The position numbers and the translations under genes were made by a program. A model generated the notes under the pieces. That model saw only the letters and a list, made by a program, of their open reading frames with translations, did no database searches and was not told the origin of the DNA. Positions 43,458 through 52,772 of a DNA stretch of 64,000 nucleotides are shown piece by piece. The stretch lies in the NCBI RefSeq assembly GCF_002209485.1, contig NZ_NJIX01000004.1, positions 558,001-622,000 of the forward strand, given 5' to 3'. The DNA is from Achromobacter sp. HZ34. GTDB lineage: Bacteria > Pseudomonadota > Gammaproteobacteria > Burkholderiales > Burkholderiaceae_B. Within the stretch, counting starts at the first letter, position 1. Every line of letters begins with the position of its first letter.

Positions 43458-44341
43458 GAGCGGCCAATATATTCAATGAATGCCCGTAGCACCGCGGGCA
43501 TCTGCCGCCGGCTGGGGTAGTAGAGATAAAAGCCCGGATAGTACGGGCACCAATCCGCCAATACGCGAACCAGCCTGCCCTCGCGTAACAGCCCCTCCAC
43601 CTGCGACTCGAAGGCGAAGGCCAGGCCTATGCCATCCAAGGCCGCGGAGATGCCCAGCTCCTGGTCATTGATGGTAAGCGGGCCGTCGATCTCCACTTTC
43701 AGCTCGATGCCGCCGCGCGCGAATTCCCAAGCATAGACCCTGCCATCCGCGAACCGGAACCGGATGCACGGCAGGTCCTTCAACTGCTTGGGACTGCGCG
43801 GCTTGGCATGCTTCTCGAAAAACGCCGGCGACGCGACGATGGCAGTGCGCTGGCGCGGCCCCAGCGGTACCGCGATCATGTCCTGCGCCAGCGTTTCACC
43901 GAAGCGGATGCCGGCATCGTAGCCCTCGGCCACCATGTCGACGATGGCATTGTCTATGCCCAGTTCGATATTGGCGCCGGGATGCGCGGCCAGAAACCCG
44001 GACACCAAAGGCAGAAGCTCCATCTGCGCCGCGGCGCGCGCCACATTGATACGCAGTGTTCCCACCGGCTGGTCGCGAAAACTGTTGAGATCGTCGATCG
44101 CGTCTTCGATGTCGCGAAAAGCCGGACCGACACGGCTGTACAGGCGTTCACCCACTTCAGTGAGCGCCACACTCCTGGTCGTACGGTTGAACAGGCGCAG
44201 ATTCATTTTCTCTTCCAGCGCCCGCAGCGCATGGCTGAGCGCCGATGGCGTGCACCCGATCTCCGCTGCGGCGCGCCGGAAATTCCTGTGGTTGGCAATC
44301 GCCAGGAAACTGGCCAGATCTGTCGCGCCGATTTTAGCCAT
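43454..44341 (-). CDS. LysR-family transcription regulator
   Basis: A 295-residue LysR-type regulator of the CrgA/AaeR-like group. The helix-turn-helix FLAIANHRNFRRAAAEIGC-x-PSALSHALRALEE is followed by NLRLFNRTTRSVALTE and an effector-binding domain with the GVxGxxxVxxxxPxY-like late segment. It overlaps the MazG-like gene by four bases and is divergent from the SDR gene at 44498, which it probably regulates. The effector is unknown. Confidence 0.85.
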   Translation of the reverse strand: MAKIGATDLASFLAIANHRNFRRAAAEIGCTPSALSHALRALEEKMNLRLFNRTTRSVALTEVGERLYSRVGPAFRDIEDAIDDLNSFRDQPVGTLRINVARAAAQMELLPLVSGFLAAHPGANIELGIDNAIVDMVAEGYDAGIRFGETLAQDMIAVPLGPRQRTAIVASPAFFEKHAKPRSPKQLKDLPCIRFRFADGRVYAWEFARGGIELKVEIDGPLTINDQELGISAALDGIGLAFAFESQVEGLLREGRLVRVLADWCPYYPGFYLYYPSRRQMPAVLRAFIEYIGRS

Positions 44342-44497
44342 TGATGAAATTTCTTCAGTAGTCCAGGAAGATTTTTGGATATTCTCTCATCAACTCGCCG
44401 CTCCTACCATACGCATCAAGGGAGTACGGAACCGCCGGCCTCCCCAGTTTCCAGGAGGCGCGCCGCCGCGCCGTCCCAACCCGACAGGAGCAATATC

Positions 44498-45334
44498 ATG
44501 CAGAAAATCTGGTTCGTTACTGGCGCCTCCCGTGGCTTCGGCGCCCTCATCGTGGAACACGCCCTCAAGCATGGCGACAAGGTCGTGGCGACGGCCCGCA
44601 ATCCCCAATCCGTCATCGACCGCTTCGGCGCGCAGGAGCATCTGCTGGCCTTGCCGCTGGACGTGACCAACGAGGAGCAGGCTCACGCTGCCGCCAAGGC
44701 GGCCGTCGAAAAATTCGGGCGTATCGATGTGCTGGTGAATAACGCCGGCTTCGGTTTGCTCGGCGCGGTCGAAGAAGCCAGCGCGCAGGAAATCGAAGCG
44801 CTCTATCGCACCAATGTGTTCGGCCTGCTGGCGGTGACGCGCGCAGTGCTGCCGCATATGCGGCAGCAACGCAGTGGCCGCATCTTCAACTTCTCCTCGG
44901 TGGGCGGCTATCGCAGCGCCGCGGGTTTCGGGGTGTACGCATCGACGAAGTTCGCGGTCGAAGGCCTGACCGAAGCGCTATACGAAGAATTGGGGCCGTT
45001 GGGCATCCACGTGACGGCGGTGGAGCCGGGCTATTTCCGCACGGACTTTCTCGATAGCACATCGCTTACCGTAAGCCCGGTGCAGATCGACGATTACGCC
45101 GCCACCGCCGGTGCGGTGCGCGAACGCGCCAGGCAGATCAGCCATGCGCAGCCGGGCGATCCCGCCAAGCTGGCCGAAGTGCTGGTGGCCTTCGCCGATG
45201 CCCCGAATCCGCCGGTGCGCCTGCCCCTGGGTAGCGATACCGTCGCCGCGATCGCAGCCAAACACGCCAGCGACGCGGCGCTGCTGGCGGAGTGGCGCGC
45301 GGTCGCGGTCTCCACCGATTTCGCTGCGCCGTAA
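44498..45334 (+). CDS. short-chain dehydrogenase/reductase
   Basis: A 278-residue SDR. It has the cofactor loop TGASRGFGA, NNAG in VLVNNAGFGLLGA, Ser in NFSSVGGYRSA and catalytic YASTK. This is the retinol-dehydrogenase-like bacterial SDR group, usually NADP-dependent with unknown substrate. AGGAG lies upstream of ATG 44498; the frame from 44375 extends into the promoter. It is divergent from the LysR gene ending at 43454 and is likely its target. Confidence 0.83.
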   Translation: MQKIWFVTGASRGFGALIVEHALKHGDKVVATARNPQSVIDRFGAQEHLLALPLDVTNEEQAHAAAKAAVEKFGRIDVLVNNAGFGLLGAVEEASAQEIEALYRTNVFGLLAVTRAVLPHMRQQRSGRIFNFSSVGGYRSAAGFGVYASTKFAVEGLTEALYEELGPLGIHVTAVEPGYFRTDFLDSTSLTVSPVQIDDYAATAGAVRERARQISHAQPGDPAKLAEVLVAFADAPNPPVRLPLGSDTVAAIAAKHASDAALLAEWRAVAVSTDFAAP

Positions 45335-45384
45335 ACGCTACGCAGTAAAATCCTCCAGCCAAAATATAAGGGGGAGACCAGGTC

Positions 45385-46281
45385 ATGACGAGTACCACGC
45401 GTATGTCCGGCGCGGATTATTTGTGCGTCGCCGGTGTCGTCGTGATCTGGGGCTGCAACTTCGTCATCATGAAACTGGGGCTCAAGGGCCTCAGTCCCAT
45501 GTTGCTGGGAGCATTGCGATTTTCCGTGGCCTCCCTGCCATTTCTTCTTTTCGTCAAACCGCCGGCGCTGCCGTGGCGCTATGTGATCGTGGTCGGACTG
45601 CTGCAAGGACTGGGCCAGTTCGGCCTGCTGTTCACGGCACTCAAGTTCGGGATGACCGCCGGGATGGCATCGGTGGTCATGCAGATGCAGGCCATGTTCA
45701 CCATATTGCTGTCAGGGCCGTTGCTCAACGAACATGCCAATGTGCGCCAGTGGGCGGGTTTGGTCGTCGCCGCGGCGGGACTGGCCGCCATCGCACTGGG
45801 GCATGGTGAAGGGCCTGGGCAGATGACGCTGATCGGTTTTGTCCTGACGCTGGCTGCGGCCAGCATGTGGGGCGCCTCGAATGTGGTGATCCGCTTTGCA
45901 CAGAAGACCGGTATCGCCTACGACCCGGCCGCCTTCGTGATCTGGAGCAGCCTGATGCCCATCGTGCCGTTCTTCCTGCTGTCCATTTTGCTGGAGGGCG
46001 GTGATGCCACGTGGGCGATGCTGCGCGGCATCGGCCTGCACGAGGGCCTGGCGGTGCTTTACCTGGGTTTGCTCGCGACCTTGCTGGCTTATTCCTTGTG
46101 GACGCGCTTGCTGCAACGGCATCGCGGTGCCCGCGTATCCCCTTATTCCCTGCTGGTGCCCGTGATTGGATTATGGGCGGGCGCGCTTGCGTTCGATGAG
46201 CAGCTTTCCGCTTTGCAATGGACGGGTGTGGCCACGATTATGGTGGGATTGCTGATCAATCAATTCGCCCTGCGCAGATAA
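45385..46281 (+). CDS. EamA-family (DMT) transporter
   Basis: A 298-residue membrane protein with ten predicted helices in two EamA repeats (about 10-140 and 155-295). Motifs include VVIWGCNFVIMKLGLKGLSP in the first repeat and SMWGASNVVIRFAQKTG in the second. EamA proteins such as EamA/YdeD export amino acids and related metabolites. It follows the SDR by 50 bases, so it may be co-transcribed. Substrate unknown. Confidence 0.85.
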   Translation: MTSTTRMSGADYLCVAGVVVIWGCNFVIMKLGLKGLSPMLLGALRFSVASLPFLLFVKPPALPWRYVIVVGLLQGLGQFGLLFTALKFGMTAGMASVVMQMQAMFTILLSGPLLNEHANVRQWAGLVVAAAGLAAIALGHGEGPGQMTLIGFVLTLAAASMWGASNVVIRFAQKTGIAYDPAAFVIWSSLMPIVPFFLLSILLEGGDATWAMLRGIGLHEGLAVLYLGLLATLLAYSLWTRLLQRHRGARVSPYSLLVPVIGLWAGALAFDEQLSALQWTGVATIMVGLLINQFALRR

Positions 46282-46463
46282 TCCACGGCGCTCAAGGAAA
46301 AATCGCCGGCCGCGGGCCATTTTGCCCCTGAGCCGAACAAGGGATATTCAAACAGCCAGGCCCATTGCCGGTTATGGTTGAGCGGTCGCGGAAGCCGCCA
46401 GGGATGTCAGGTGGGGGCTCCTGCCACCGATCAATCGCCGGCTGCCTGAGCCAGCACTGACCT

Positions 46464-47348
46464 ATGCGGACGACAGTGACCGACTCCAATCAATACACTC
46501 CCCCCAAAGTCTGGACGTGGAACCAGCCCAACGGCGGCACGTTCGCGAACATCAATCGGCCCATCGCCGGCCCGACGCACGAAAAGGAACTGCCCGTCGG
46601 GCGCCACCCCCTGCAGCTGTATTCCCTGGCCACGCCCAATGGGCAGAAGGTCACCATTCTGCTGGAGGAACTGCTGGCCCTGGGGCACAAGGGTGCGGAA
46701 TACGATGCCTGGCTGATCAAGATCGGTGAGGGCGATCAATTCGGCAGCGGATTCGTCGGTGTCAATCCGAACTCCAAGATTCCCGCCTTGATGGACCGCT
46801 CCGGCGCCAAGCCCGTGCGCGTCTTCGAATCCGGTTCCATCCTGCTTTATCTGGCGGAAAAGTTCGGTGCTTTCCTGCCGACCACGCAGCCGGAACGGGC
46901 CGAGGTGCTGTCGTGGCTGTTCTGGCAGATGGGTAGCGCGCCTTATCTGGGCGGCGGCTTCGGGCATTTCTATGCCTACGCGCCGACGAAGATCGAATAC
47001 GCCATCGACCGCTTCGCCATGGAGACCAAGCGCCAGCTGGACGTGCTGGATCGCCGCCTGGCGGAAAGCGAATACCTGGGCGGTTCCGATTACTCGATCG
47101 CGGACATCGCGGTGTTCCCCTGGTACGGTGGCATGGTCAAGGGCTGGTCGTATGGCGACTCGGCCGAGTTCCTGTCGACGCACGAGTACAAGAACGTGTT
47201 GCGTTGGGCCGATGCGATTCTTGCACGGCCCGCGGTGGTCCGCGGCCGCATGGTGAATCGCACCAGTGGCGATCCCGCCGGCCAGTTGCGCGAGCGCCAT
47301 GACGCCAGCGACTTCGAGACGAAGACGCAGGACAAGGTCGTCGGCTAG
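46464..47348 (+). CDS. yghU: glutathione-dependent disulfide-bond oxidoreductase YghU
   Basis: A 294-residue GST-fold protein closely matching E. coli YghU (288 aa). Identical blocks include NINRPIAGPTHEKELPVG (with one change), HPLQLYSL, NPNSKIPAL, FESGSILLYLAEKFG and RHDASDFET. YghU has disulfide-bond oxidoreductase activity and binds two glutathiones. It sits alone between the EamA gene and the HTH-citrate synthase, which is on the opposite strand. ATG 46464 may be slightly early; the conserved part starts at YTPPKVWTW. Confidence 0.93.
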   Translation: MRTTVTDSNQYTPPKVWTWNQPNGGTFANINRPIAGPTHEKELPVGRHPLQLYSLATPNGQKVTILLEELLALGHKGAEYDAWLIKIGEGDQFGSGFVGVNPNSKIPALMDRSGAKPVRVFESGSILLYLAEKFGAFLPTTQPERAEVLSWLFWQMGSAPYLGGGFGHFYAYAPTKIEYAIDRFAMETKRQLDVLDRRLAESEYLGGSDYSIADIAVFPWYGGMVKGWSYGDSAEFLSTHEYKNVLRWADAILARPAVVRGRMVNRTSGDPAGQLRERHDASDFETKTQDKVVG

Positions 47349-47427
47349 GGCCTCTCCGCCGGGTCCCGGGTTTCCAGGTCCTGTGTCCGGGGCCTGTGTC
47401 CGGGCTCCGAACCCCCCGGGGCTCGGT

Positions 47428-48600
47428 CTAGTGCCCGCTGCCTTGCACGCCTTCTGGCAGCGGTCCGACGTAGCGTCCCCTGGGCCGGATCACTTGAGCC
47501 TCGCCCAACTGTTCCAGGCTATGCGCCAGCAGCCCCACGCTGCGCGCGGTGGCGAACAGGCCGAACACTGCATCGGCGGGCAGGCGCAAGTGCGCGGCCA
47601 GCGCGGCCAAGGCCGCGTCGATATTGGGCTGCAGGCCGGTCAGGTGAGCCACTTTGTGGATGAAGCGCGCGACGACCTCGGGCGGCTCGAACAAGGCCAG
47701 CAGCGCTTGCGCGCGCGGATCGCCGTCCGGATACAGATGATGGCCGAAGCCGGCCAGGGACATGCCCGTCGAGAGATAGTGCGCGATCACATGGTCGTCG
47801 CCCAGGCGCTCCACTTCATTGAACAACGCTTGTACGCGGCCCGAGGCATCGCCATGCAGGGGCGCCGCCAGGGTCGTCAGGCCGGTGAGCAGGCACGCCG
47901 GCAGGGACGCGGCATTCGATGCGGCGATGCGCGCCGCGAAGGCGGAGCTGGTCAGTTCGTGGTCGACCAGCAGGACCATGGCGGTGCGAAACAGGTCGGC
48001 CACCTTGGCGGGTTGCTTCCAGCCTGACGCGAAACGCTGGTGCAGGGGCGCATCGCCCTGTTTCGCACCGAAGGCATCCGCCAGTTGCCCGACCAGGCTC
48101 TGGCACTCGTTGTGCAGGACGCGGGTCGTGCGGCCCCGGGTTGAATGCCCGGTCGCGGCCAGGGTCGCCAGCCGCGTGAACGCAGCGACGCGGCCGCGCG
48201 CGTCCGGCTTCGTTGTCGCCGCCGCCATTTTCCAGGCGAAGTCCACGTCCTGTTCGGCATTCCACAAGCGCTTCGCCACTTCCTCGACGGTGGCAGTGCG
48301 CGCCAGTGCCACGGCATCCTGGCCACGGTAGTACAAACGCTGCCGGATGAAGGTCGAGACCGCTGTCGGGATGCTGGGTTCGGATCCGAACAGCGTGTTG
48401 GTGGCCAGCGTTTCATGCTTGCGGCCAGCCTGTTTGCGCCTGGCCAGTGTGGCGACGTCCTCGGCCCGATAGAGACTGCGCCGCGTGTCCTCGGGGTCCG
48501 TCATGACTTCCAGCTTGCCGCGGCTGACGTAGGCGTAGACCGTTTGCGGGCGCACGCCCAGCTGGCTACACGCCTCGGCCATCGAAATCCAGGAAGCCAT
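47428..48600 (-). CDS. helix-turn-helix/citrate synthase fusion protein
   Basis: A 390-residue protein. Residues 1-55 form a MerR-like winged helix (AEACSQLGVRPQTVYAYVSRG and R-RS-LYRAEDV), and residues 70-385 a citrate-synthase fold. In the enzyme part, LVDHELTSSAFAARIA carries the first active His, LAAPLHGDAS the second, and GFGHHLYPDGDPRAQ the substrate loop. The catalytic aspartate of citrate synthase is not obvious near RSVGLLAHSLEQ, where a Ser-Val-Gly replaces the usual motif, so catalysis may be weak. It may act as a metabolite-sensing regulator. An 8+8-bp inverted repeat at 48864 lies in its 5' region. Confidence 0.78.
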   Translation of the reverse strand: MASWISMAEACSQLGVRPQTVYAYVSRGKLEVMTDPEDTRRSLYRAEDVATLARRKQAGRKHETLATNTLFGSEPSIPTAVSTFIRQRLYYRGQDAVALARTATVEEVAKRLWNAEQDVDFAWKMAAATTKPDARGRVAAFTRLATLAATGHSTRGRTTRVLHNECQSLVGQLADAFGAKQGDAPLHQRFASGWKQPAKVADLFRTAMVLLVDHELTSSAFAARIAASNAASLPACLLTGLTTLAAPLHGDASGRVQALFNEVERLGDDHVIAHYLSTGMSLAGFGHHLYPDGDPRAQALLALFEPPEVVARFIHKVAHLTGLQPNIDAALAALAAHLRLPADAVFGLFATARSVGLLAHSLEQLGEAQVIRPRGRYVGPLPEGVQGSGH

Positions 48601-48682
48601 GCGGATCCTAAAAAAGAGAAGAAGAAAAGTTCGGGACCCCTGGCTTGCGCTCGGCTCGGCGGGGCCCGCCCCCGCCCGGTCC

Positions 48683-48742
48683 GGTTTCGCTCGGCCTGGC
48701 TTCGCTCGGCCCGGCTTCGCTCGGCCCGGCTCGACCTCGCCC
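48683..48742. repeat. 15-bp GC-rich tandem repeat
   Basis: Three copies of GGCTTCGCTCGGCCC (one with two changes) at 48683-48697, 48698-48712 and 48713-48727, plus a degenerate fourth to 48742. They lie in the non-coding leader between the HTH-citrate synthase and the hydroxyacid dehydrogenase and give artefactual Pro/Ala/Arg-rich frames. Confidence 0.75.
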
Positions 48743-48863
48743 AGCCAGAGCCGGGCCGGCCCGTCCTGGCGCGGCTCTGGCTTGGCCGCGCGCGCCGCCC
48801 CCCCCGGACTGAGTCCGGCTTAGCGTCCGGTGAGCCTGCGCGAGTGAGCCCACAAACTTTTAT

Positions 48864-48886
48864 ATATTGATTTTGTACATCAATAT
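48864..48886. promoter_or_regulatory. AT-rich inverted repeat, candidate operator
   Basis: ATATTGAT-TTTGTAC-ATCAATAT: 8-bp perfect arms around seven bases, in an AT-rich stretch between the divergent HTH-citrate synthase gene (start 48600) and the hydroxyacid dehydrogenase gene (start 48993). The seven-base spacer excludes a true FNR site. Confidence 0.55.
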
Positions 48887-48992
48887 TGCCATCACAATCA
48901 ATCATTACCTACCATGGACGCATTCATCCAAAAACGATTCCGAGACAAACGCTGCGGACCCCGTCCGCTTCCCGATCTAGAGGCGTAGCGAT

Positions 48993-49946
48993 ATGAAGCC
49001 CCAGGTGCTGCAACTGAACCCCATCCTGATCCCCGCGATCAACGACGAACTGGCATCGCTGTACCAGATGCACAAGCTGTTCGAAATGAGCGATCCGCAG
49101 GCCTTCCTGCGCGAACAGGGCGCGGCCGTGGGTGCGGTGATCACCGGCGGCCACACCGGCATCTCCCGCGACATGCTGGCCCAACTGCCCAACCTGAAAG
49201 TGGTGGCGGTGAACGGCGTGGGAACGGATGCAGTCGATCTTGCCTACTGCCGCGAACGTGGCCTGCCCGTGACGGCGACCATCGGCGCGCTGACCGAAGA
49301 CGTGGCCGACCTGGCCATCGGCTTGCTGATCGCCGCCTGCCGTAATCTCTGCGCCGTCGACCGCTTCGTCCGCGACGGCCAGTGGGAGCAGCATCCTTCG
49401 CCCAGCGCGATCCCCTTGGCGCGCCGCTTCAGCGGCATGCGGGTGGGCATCGTCGGCATGGGCCGGGTAGGGCGCGCGGTCGCCGTGCGCGCGGCGGCGT
49501 TCGGCTGCCGGATTTTCTACACCGACCTGCAACGCATGAACGATGTCGAACACGAATTCGTGCCCGGCCTGATCGACCTGGCGCGCACCTCGGACGCACT
49601 GGTGCTGTGCGCCGCCGCCGACAAGGCGGAAGGCATCGTCGACGCCGCCGTGCTGGACGCATTGGGCCCGCGCGGATTCCTGGTGAACGTGGCGCGTGGC
49701 AGACTGGTCAACGAAGCGGACCTGACCGAGGCCCTGACCGCCGGCCGTATCGCCGGCGCGGGCCTGGACGTGTTCGTCGATGAACCGTGCGTGCCCGCTG
49801 CGCTGCGCCAGTCCGAACGCGCCACCCTGCAGGCGCATCGCGCCAGCGCCACGTGGGAGACCCGCGAGGCCATGGCAAGAATGGTGCTGGATAGCGTCGC
49901 CCAGGGCCTGGCGGGCCAGCGTCCGACGATGAGCCTGACGACATGA
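48993..49946 (+). CDS. D-isomer-specific 2-hydroxyacid dehydrogenase
   Basis: A 317-residue dehydrogenase of the phosphoglycerate/glyoxylate reductase family. The NAD loop GMRVGIVGMGRVGRAVA (G-x-G-x2-G) is central; the catalytic Arg-x..Glu..His set is seen in NVARGRLVNEADL, FVDEP and the late HRASAT. It converts 2-oxo acids to D-2-hydroxy acids. A GAGG site precedes ATG 48993. It overlaps the FAH-family gene by four bases (ATGA), so both probably belong to one catabolic operon. Confidence 0.87.
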   Translation: MKPQVLQLNPILIPAINDELASLYQMHKLFEMSDPQAFLREQGAAVGAVITGGHTGISRDMLAQLPNLKVVAVNGVGTDAVDLAYCRERGLPVTATIGALTEDVADLAIGLLIAACRNLCAVDRFVRDGQWEQHPSPSAIPLARRFSGMRVGIVGMGRVGRAVAVRAAAFGCRIFYTDLQRMNDVEHEFVPGLIDLARTSDALVLCAAADKAEGIVDAAVLDALGPRGFLVNVARGRLVNEADLTEALTAGRIAGAGLDVFVDEPCVPAALRQSERATLQAHRASATWETREAMARMVLDSVAQGLAGQRPTMSLTT

Positions 49947-50695
49947 CGGATTACGTGTTTCCCCCGTCGGCACCGACCACTTTGCCTGTCGCGGGCATGT
50001 CGCGGCTGTTCCCCGTGTCACGCGTCTACTGCATCGGCCGCAACTACCAATGGCAGCCGGATGAACCCGCGCCGACGGCGATGCCGGGGTGGTTCATGAA
50101 GCCGGCCAATGCCGTCATCCCGGCCGAGGTCGTCCTGCCCTATCCGCCGGCAACGGCGGCGTTCTGTCCCGAGATCGAACTGGTGGTTGCCATCGGCCGC
50201 GGCGGCCGTGACATCGATCCCGCCGAAGTCGAAGCGGCGCATATCTGGGGTTATGCCGCCGGCCTGGACATGACGCGCCGCGACCTGCAGCAGGAAGCCA
50301 AGCGCGTCGGCGGTCCCTGGGAACCCGCCAAGGCCTTCGATTATTCCGCGCCTTGTACGCCGCTGGTGCCCGTCCAGGCGTGCGGCCATCCCAAGGCGGG
50401 CGCGATCTGGTTGTCGGTCAACGGCGTCGAGCGCCAGCGTGCCGATGTGGCCGATCTGCTGTGGTCCGTGCCTGAGCTGGTCGCCATGCTGTCGCGGTCC
50501 GTCACGCTGATGCCGGGAGACCTGGTTTTCACCGGCACACCCGTGGGCGTGGCGCCGCTGCAGCCCGGCGATGCCGTCACGGCGGGCGTGGACGGCATAG
50601 GCACGCTGTCGATGATCGTATCCAGCCCGCCAGGCGATAACCCCGGCGTCCTGCGTGGCGCCGACGCAAGCCATTGCCGGCAGGCCTATGCCTGA
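49943..50695 (+). CDS. fumarylacetoacetate-hydrolase-family protein
   Basis: A 250-residue FAH-fold protein. Metal ligands appear in [12 protein letters not shown] (E-x-E) and the late [15 protein letters not shown]; the RNYQW segment near residue 30 matches the GRNY start of the family. Such enzymes hydrolyse or decarboxylate acylpyruvate-type products of aromatic degradation. It overlaps the hydroxyacid dehydrogenase gene by four bases and precedes the SDR by 107 bases, which fits a degradative cluster. Substrate unknown. Confidence 0.85.
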   Translation: MTDYVFPPSAPTTLPVAGMSRLFPVSRVYCIGRNYQWQPDEPAPTAMPGWFMKPANAVIPAEVVLPYPPATAAFCPEIELVVAIGRGGRDIDPAEVEAAHIWGYAAGLDMTRRDLQQEAKRVGGPWEPAKAFDYSAPCTPLVPVQACGHPKAGAIWLSVNGVERQRADVADLLWSVPELVAMLSRSVTLMPGDLVFTGTPVGVAPLQPGDAVTAGVDGIGTLSMIVSSPPGDNPGVLRGADASHCRQAYA

Positions 50696-50802
50696 GCAGG
50701 GCGGCGCGCGCCGGACGCCAGCCATCCACGCTCACGCACGAGGCCCGCGGTGCCGTATTCCTTTCCAAGCTTGAATCACTCACGTATTGCAGGAGTCTCG
50801 CC

Positions 50803-51567
50803 TTGAACGCCACCTCTTCCAAGAAAATCGCCCTGGTCACCGGTGCCGGCAGCGGCGTGGGACGGCTTAGCGCTATCGCGCTGCTGAACGATGGCTGGAC
50901 GGTCGTGCTGGCGGGCCGTCGCGCGGAGCCCCTGGAGACCTTGGCGGCCGAGGCCGCGGCACGCGGCCAGACGGCCCTGGCCATTCCCACCGACGTCACC
51001 AGCCCGGAAAGCGTGCAGGCCCTGTTCGACAGGATAGAAAAGGAATACGGCCGCCTGGACATGCTGTTCAACAACGCCGGCGTGAACGCGCCCGCCGTGC
51101 CGATGGACGAACTGCCCCTGGAGAAGTGGTTCGCCGCCATCAATACCAACGTCACCGGTGTGTTCCTTTGTGCCCGCGCCGCCTTCGGCCTGATGCGCCG
51201 GCAGTCGCCGCAGGGTGGCCGCATCATCAACAACGGTTCGATTTCCGCGCACACGCCGCGTCCCTTCACAGCCCCGTACACGGCCAGCAAGCATGCGGTC
51301 ACGGGCCTGACCAAGGCCCTGTCGCTGGACGGCCGCGCCTTCAACATCGTGGCCGGCCAGATCGATATCGGCAACGCCTTGACCGAACTGTCGGAACGCA
51401 TGAAGCGCGGCGTGCTGCAGGCCAATGGCACGACGGCGCCGGAACCGATGATGGATGCGCAGCACGTGGCCAATGCCGTCAAGCACATGGCTTCGCTGCC
51501 GCTGGACGCCAATGTGCTGACCATGACCGTCATGGCCAGCAATATGCCGTTCGTCGGGCGCGGTTGA
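50803..51567 (+). CDS. short-chain dehydrogenase/reductase
   Basis: A 254-residue SDR with [16 protein letters not shown] in [12 protein letters not shown], Ser in [11 protein letters not shown] and YTASKHA. I set the start at TTG 50803, which follows AGGAG by seven bases and lies right before the Rossmann fold; the longer frame from 50674 overlaps the previous gene end. Context with the FAH-family and hydroxyacid dehydrogenase genes suggests oxidation of a catabolic intermediate. Confidence 0.82.
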   Translation: MNATSSKKIALVTGAGSGVGRLSAIALLNDGWTVVLAGRRAEPLETLAAEAAARGQTALAIPTDVTSPESVQALFDRIEKEYGRLDMLFNNAGVNAPAVPMDELPLEKWFAAINTNVTGVFLCARAAFGLMRRQSPQGGRIINNGSISAHTPRPFTAPYTASKHAVTGLTKALSLDGRAFNIVAGQIDIGNALTELSERMKRGVLQANGTTAPEPMMDAQHVANAVKHMASLPLDANVLTMTVMASNMPFVGRG

Positions 51568-51732
51568 AGCCGATCGAGACACGCTGCAGGAGCACGCAGG
51601 AGGAAGGACGCAGTACGCAATAGCAGGGCCGCGGCGATGGATTCTCGGAGCGAATCCGAGAGACCTGTCCCGCCAGAATTCCATGAGAGTTGAGCATCAA
51701 CCAATACATCAACCAATAGGAAGGAGACATCG

Positions 51733-52716
51733 ATGCAATTCAAACCTTTGTTCAAGGCGCTCGCCGCCACCACGGTCACTGCCATGCTGGCGGTGGCGCC
51801 CTACGCCGCGTCGGCGCAGGGCTATCCCGATCATCCCATTCGCATGATCGTCCCCGCGCCGCCAGGTGGTGGCATCGACATCATTGCCCGGGTGGTCGGC
51901 GAGAAGCTGTCCACCGCGCTGGGCCAGGCCGTGATCGTGGACAACCGTCCCGGCGCGTCCAACAACCTTGGCACGGAACTGCTGGCCCACGCCAAGCCCG
52001 ACGGCTACACCATAGGCATCGTCGGCGGCAGCCACAACATCAACAAGTTCCTGTTCAAGAACCTGGGTTGGGATCCGGAGAAGAGCTTCGAGCCCATCAT
52101 CTACACGCACGAGATTCCGCTGGTCTTTGCCATCTATCCGAAGGTGCCGGCCAAGACCTTGCCGGAACTGGTCAGCTATATGAAGGCCCATCCGGACGAG
52201 GCCAAGGTGGCCACGTCCGGCCGCGGCAGCGCGCAGGAGATGGCGGCGGAGATGTTCAAGATGGCCAGCGGCGTGCCGATGTTGATGATTCCGTACAAGG
52301 GTTCATCGGCCGCGCATCCGGACCTGCTGGCGGGCCGCACCTTGCTGTACATCGATACCATCAGCGCCATCCAGGAGCAGGTGAAATCCGGCAATGTGCG
52401 CGCGGTGGCGGTGTCGTCGCTCAAGCGCGCCAAGGCGCTGCCGGACGTGCCCACCGCCGACGAACAGGGCATCAAGGGCTATGACGCCAACACCAATGGC
52501 GGCATCCTGGCGCCCGCCGGCACCCCCAAGGCCATCGTCGACAAGCTCAACGCCGAGATCAACAAGGCCTTGCAGATGCCCGACGTGCGGGCCAAGCTGG
52601 AAGCCGCCGGCATCGACATCCAGGGCGGCTCGCCGCAGGACTATGCCAAGGTGATCCACGCCGATCTGGAAAAATGGGGCAAGGTGGTCAAGCAGGCCGG
52701 CATCGAGCCGGAGTAA
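51733..52716 (+). CDS. Bug (TctC)-family periplasmic solute-binding protein
   Basis: A 327-residue periplasmic protein with a clear signal peptide (cleavage after AASA). YPDHPIRMIVPAPPGGGIDIIARVV is the Bug-family start, and the D-x-P-x-T and G-x-APAGTP-x-AIVDKLN segments follow. Bug proteins bind carboxylic acids for tripartite transport or signalling and are very numerous in Bordetella. No membrane (TctA/TctB) gene is adjacent, so it may supply an unlinked transporter. It follows the SDR by 165 bases. Confidence 0.9.
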   Translation: MQFKPLFKALAATTVTAMLAVAPYAASAQGYPDHPIRMIVPAPPGGGIDIIARVVGEKLSTALGQAVIVDNRPGASNNLGTELLAHAKPDGYTIGIVGGSHNINKFLFKNLGWDPEKSFEPIIYTHEIPLVFAIYPKVPAKTLPELVSYMKAHPDEAKVATSGRGSAQEMAAEMFKMASGVPMLMIPYKGSSAAHPDLLAGRTLLYIDTISAIQEQVKSGNVRAVAVSSLKRAKALPDVPTADEQGIKGYDANTNGGILAPAGTPKAIVDKLNAEINKALQMPDVRAKLEAAGIDIQGGSPQDYAKVIHADLEKWGKVVKQAGIEPE

Positions 52717-52772
52717 GGTTCACCGCGCGCCCTACGACGCGCGGTGTCTCAAGCCTGCGTCCGCGCCGACGC

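Noticed and set aside
48867-48883. TTGAT...ATCAA at the HTH-citrate synthase promoter read as an FNR box
   Set aside because: The spacer is seven bases instead of four, so FNR cannot bind it in the usual way. I list it as an operator of other type.
48599-48905. Pro/Ala/Arg-rich frames in the HTH-citrate synthase leader
   Set aside because: They result from the 15-bp tandem repeat at 48683-48742 and lack ribosome sites or homology.
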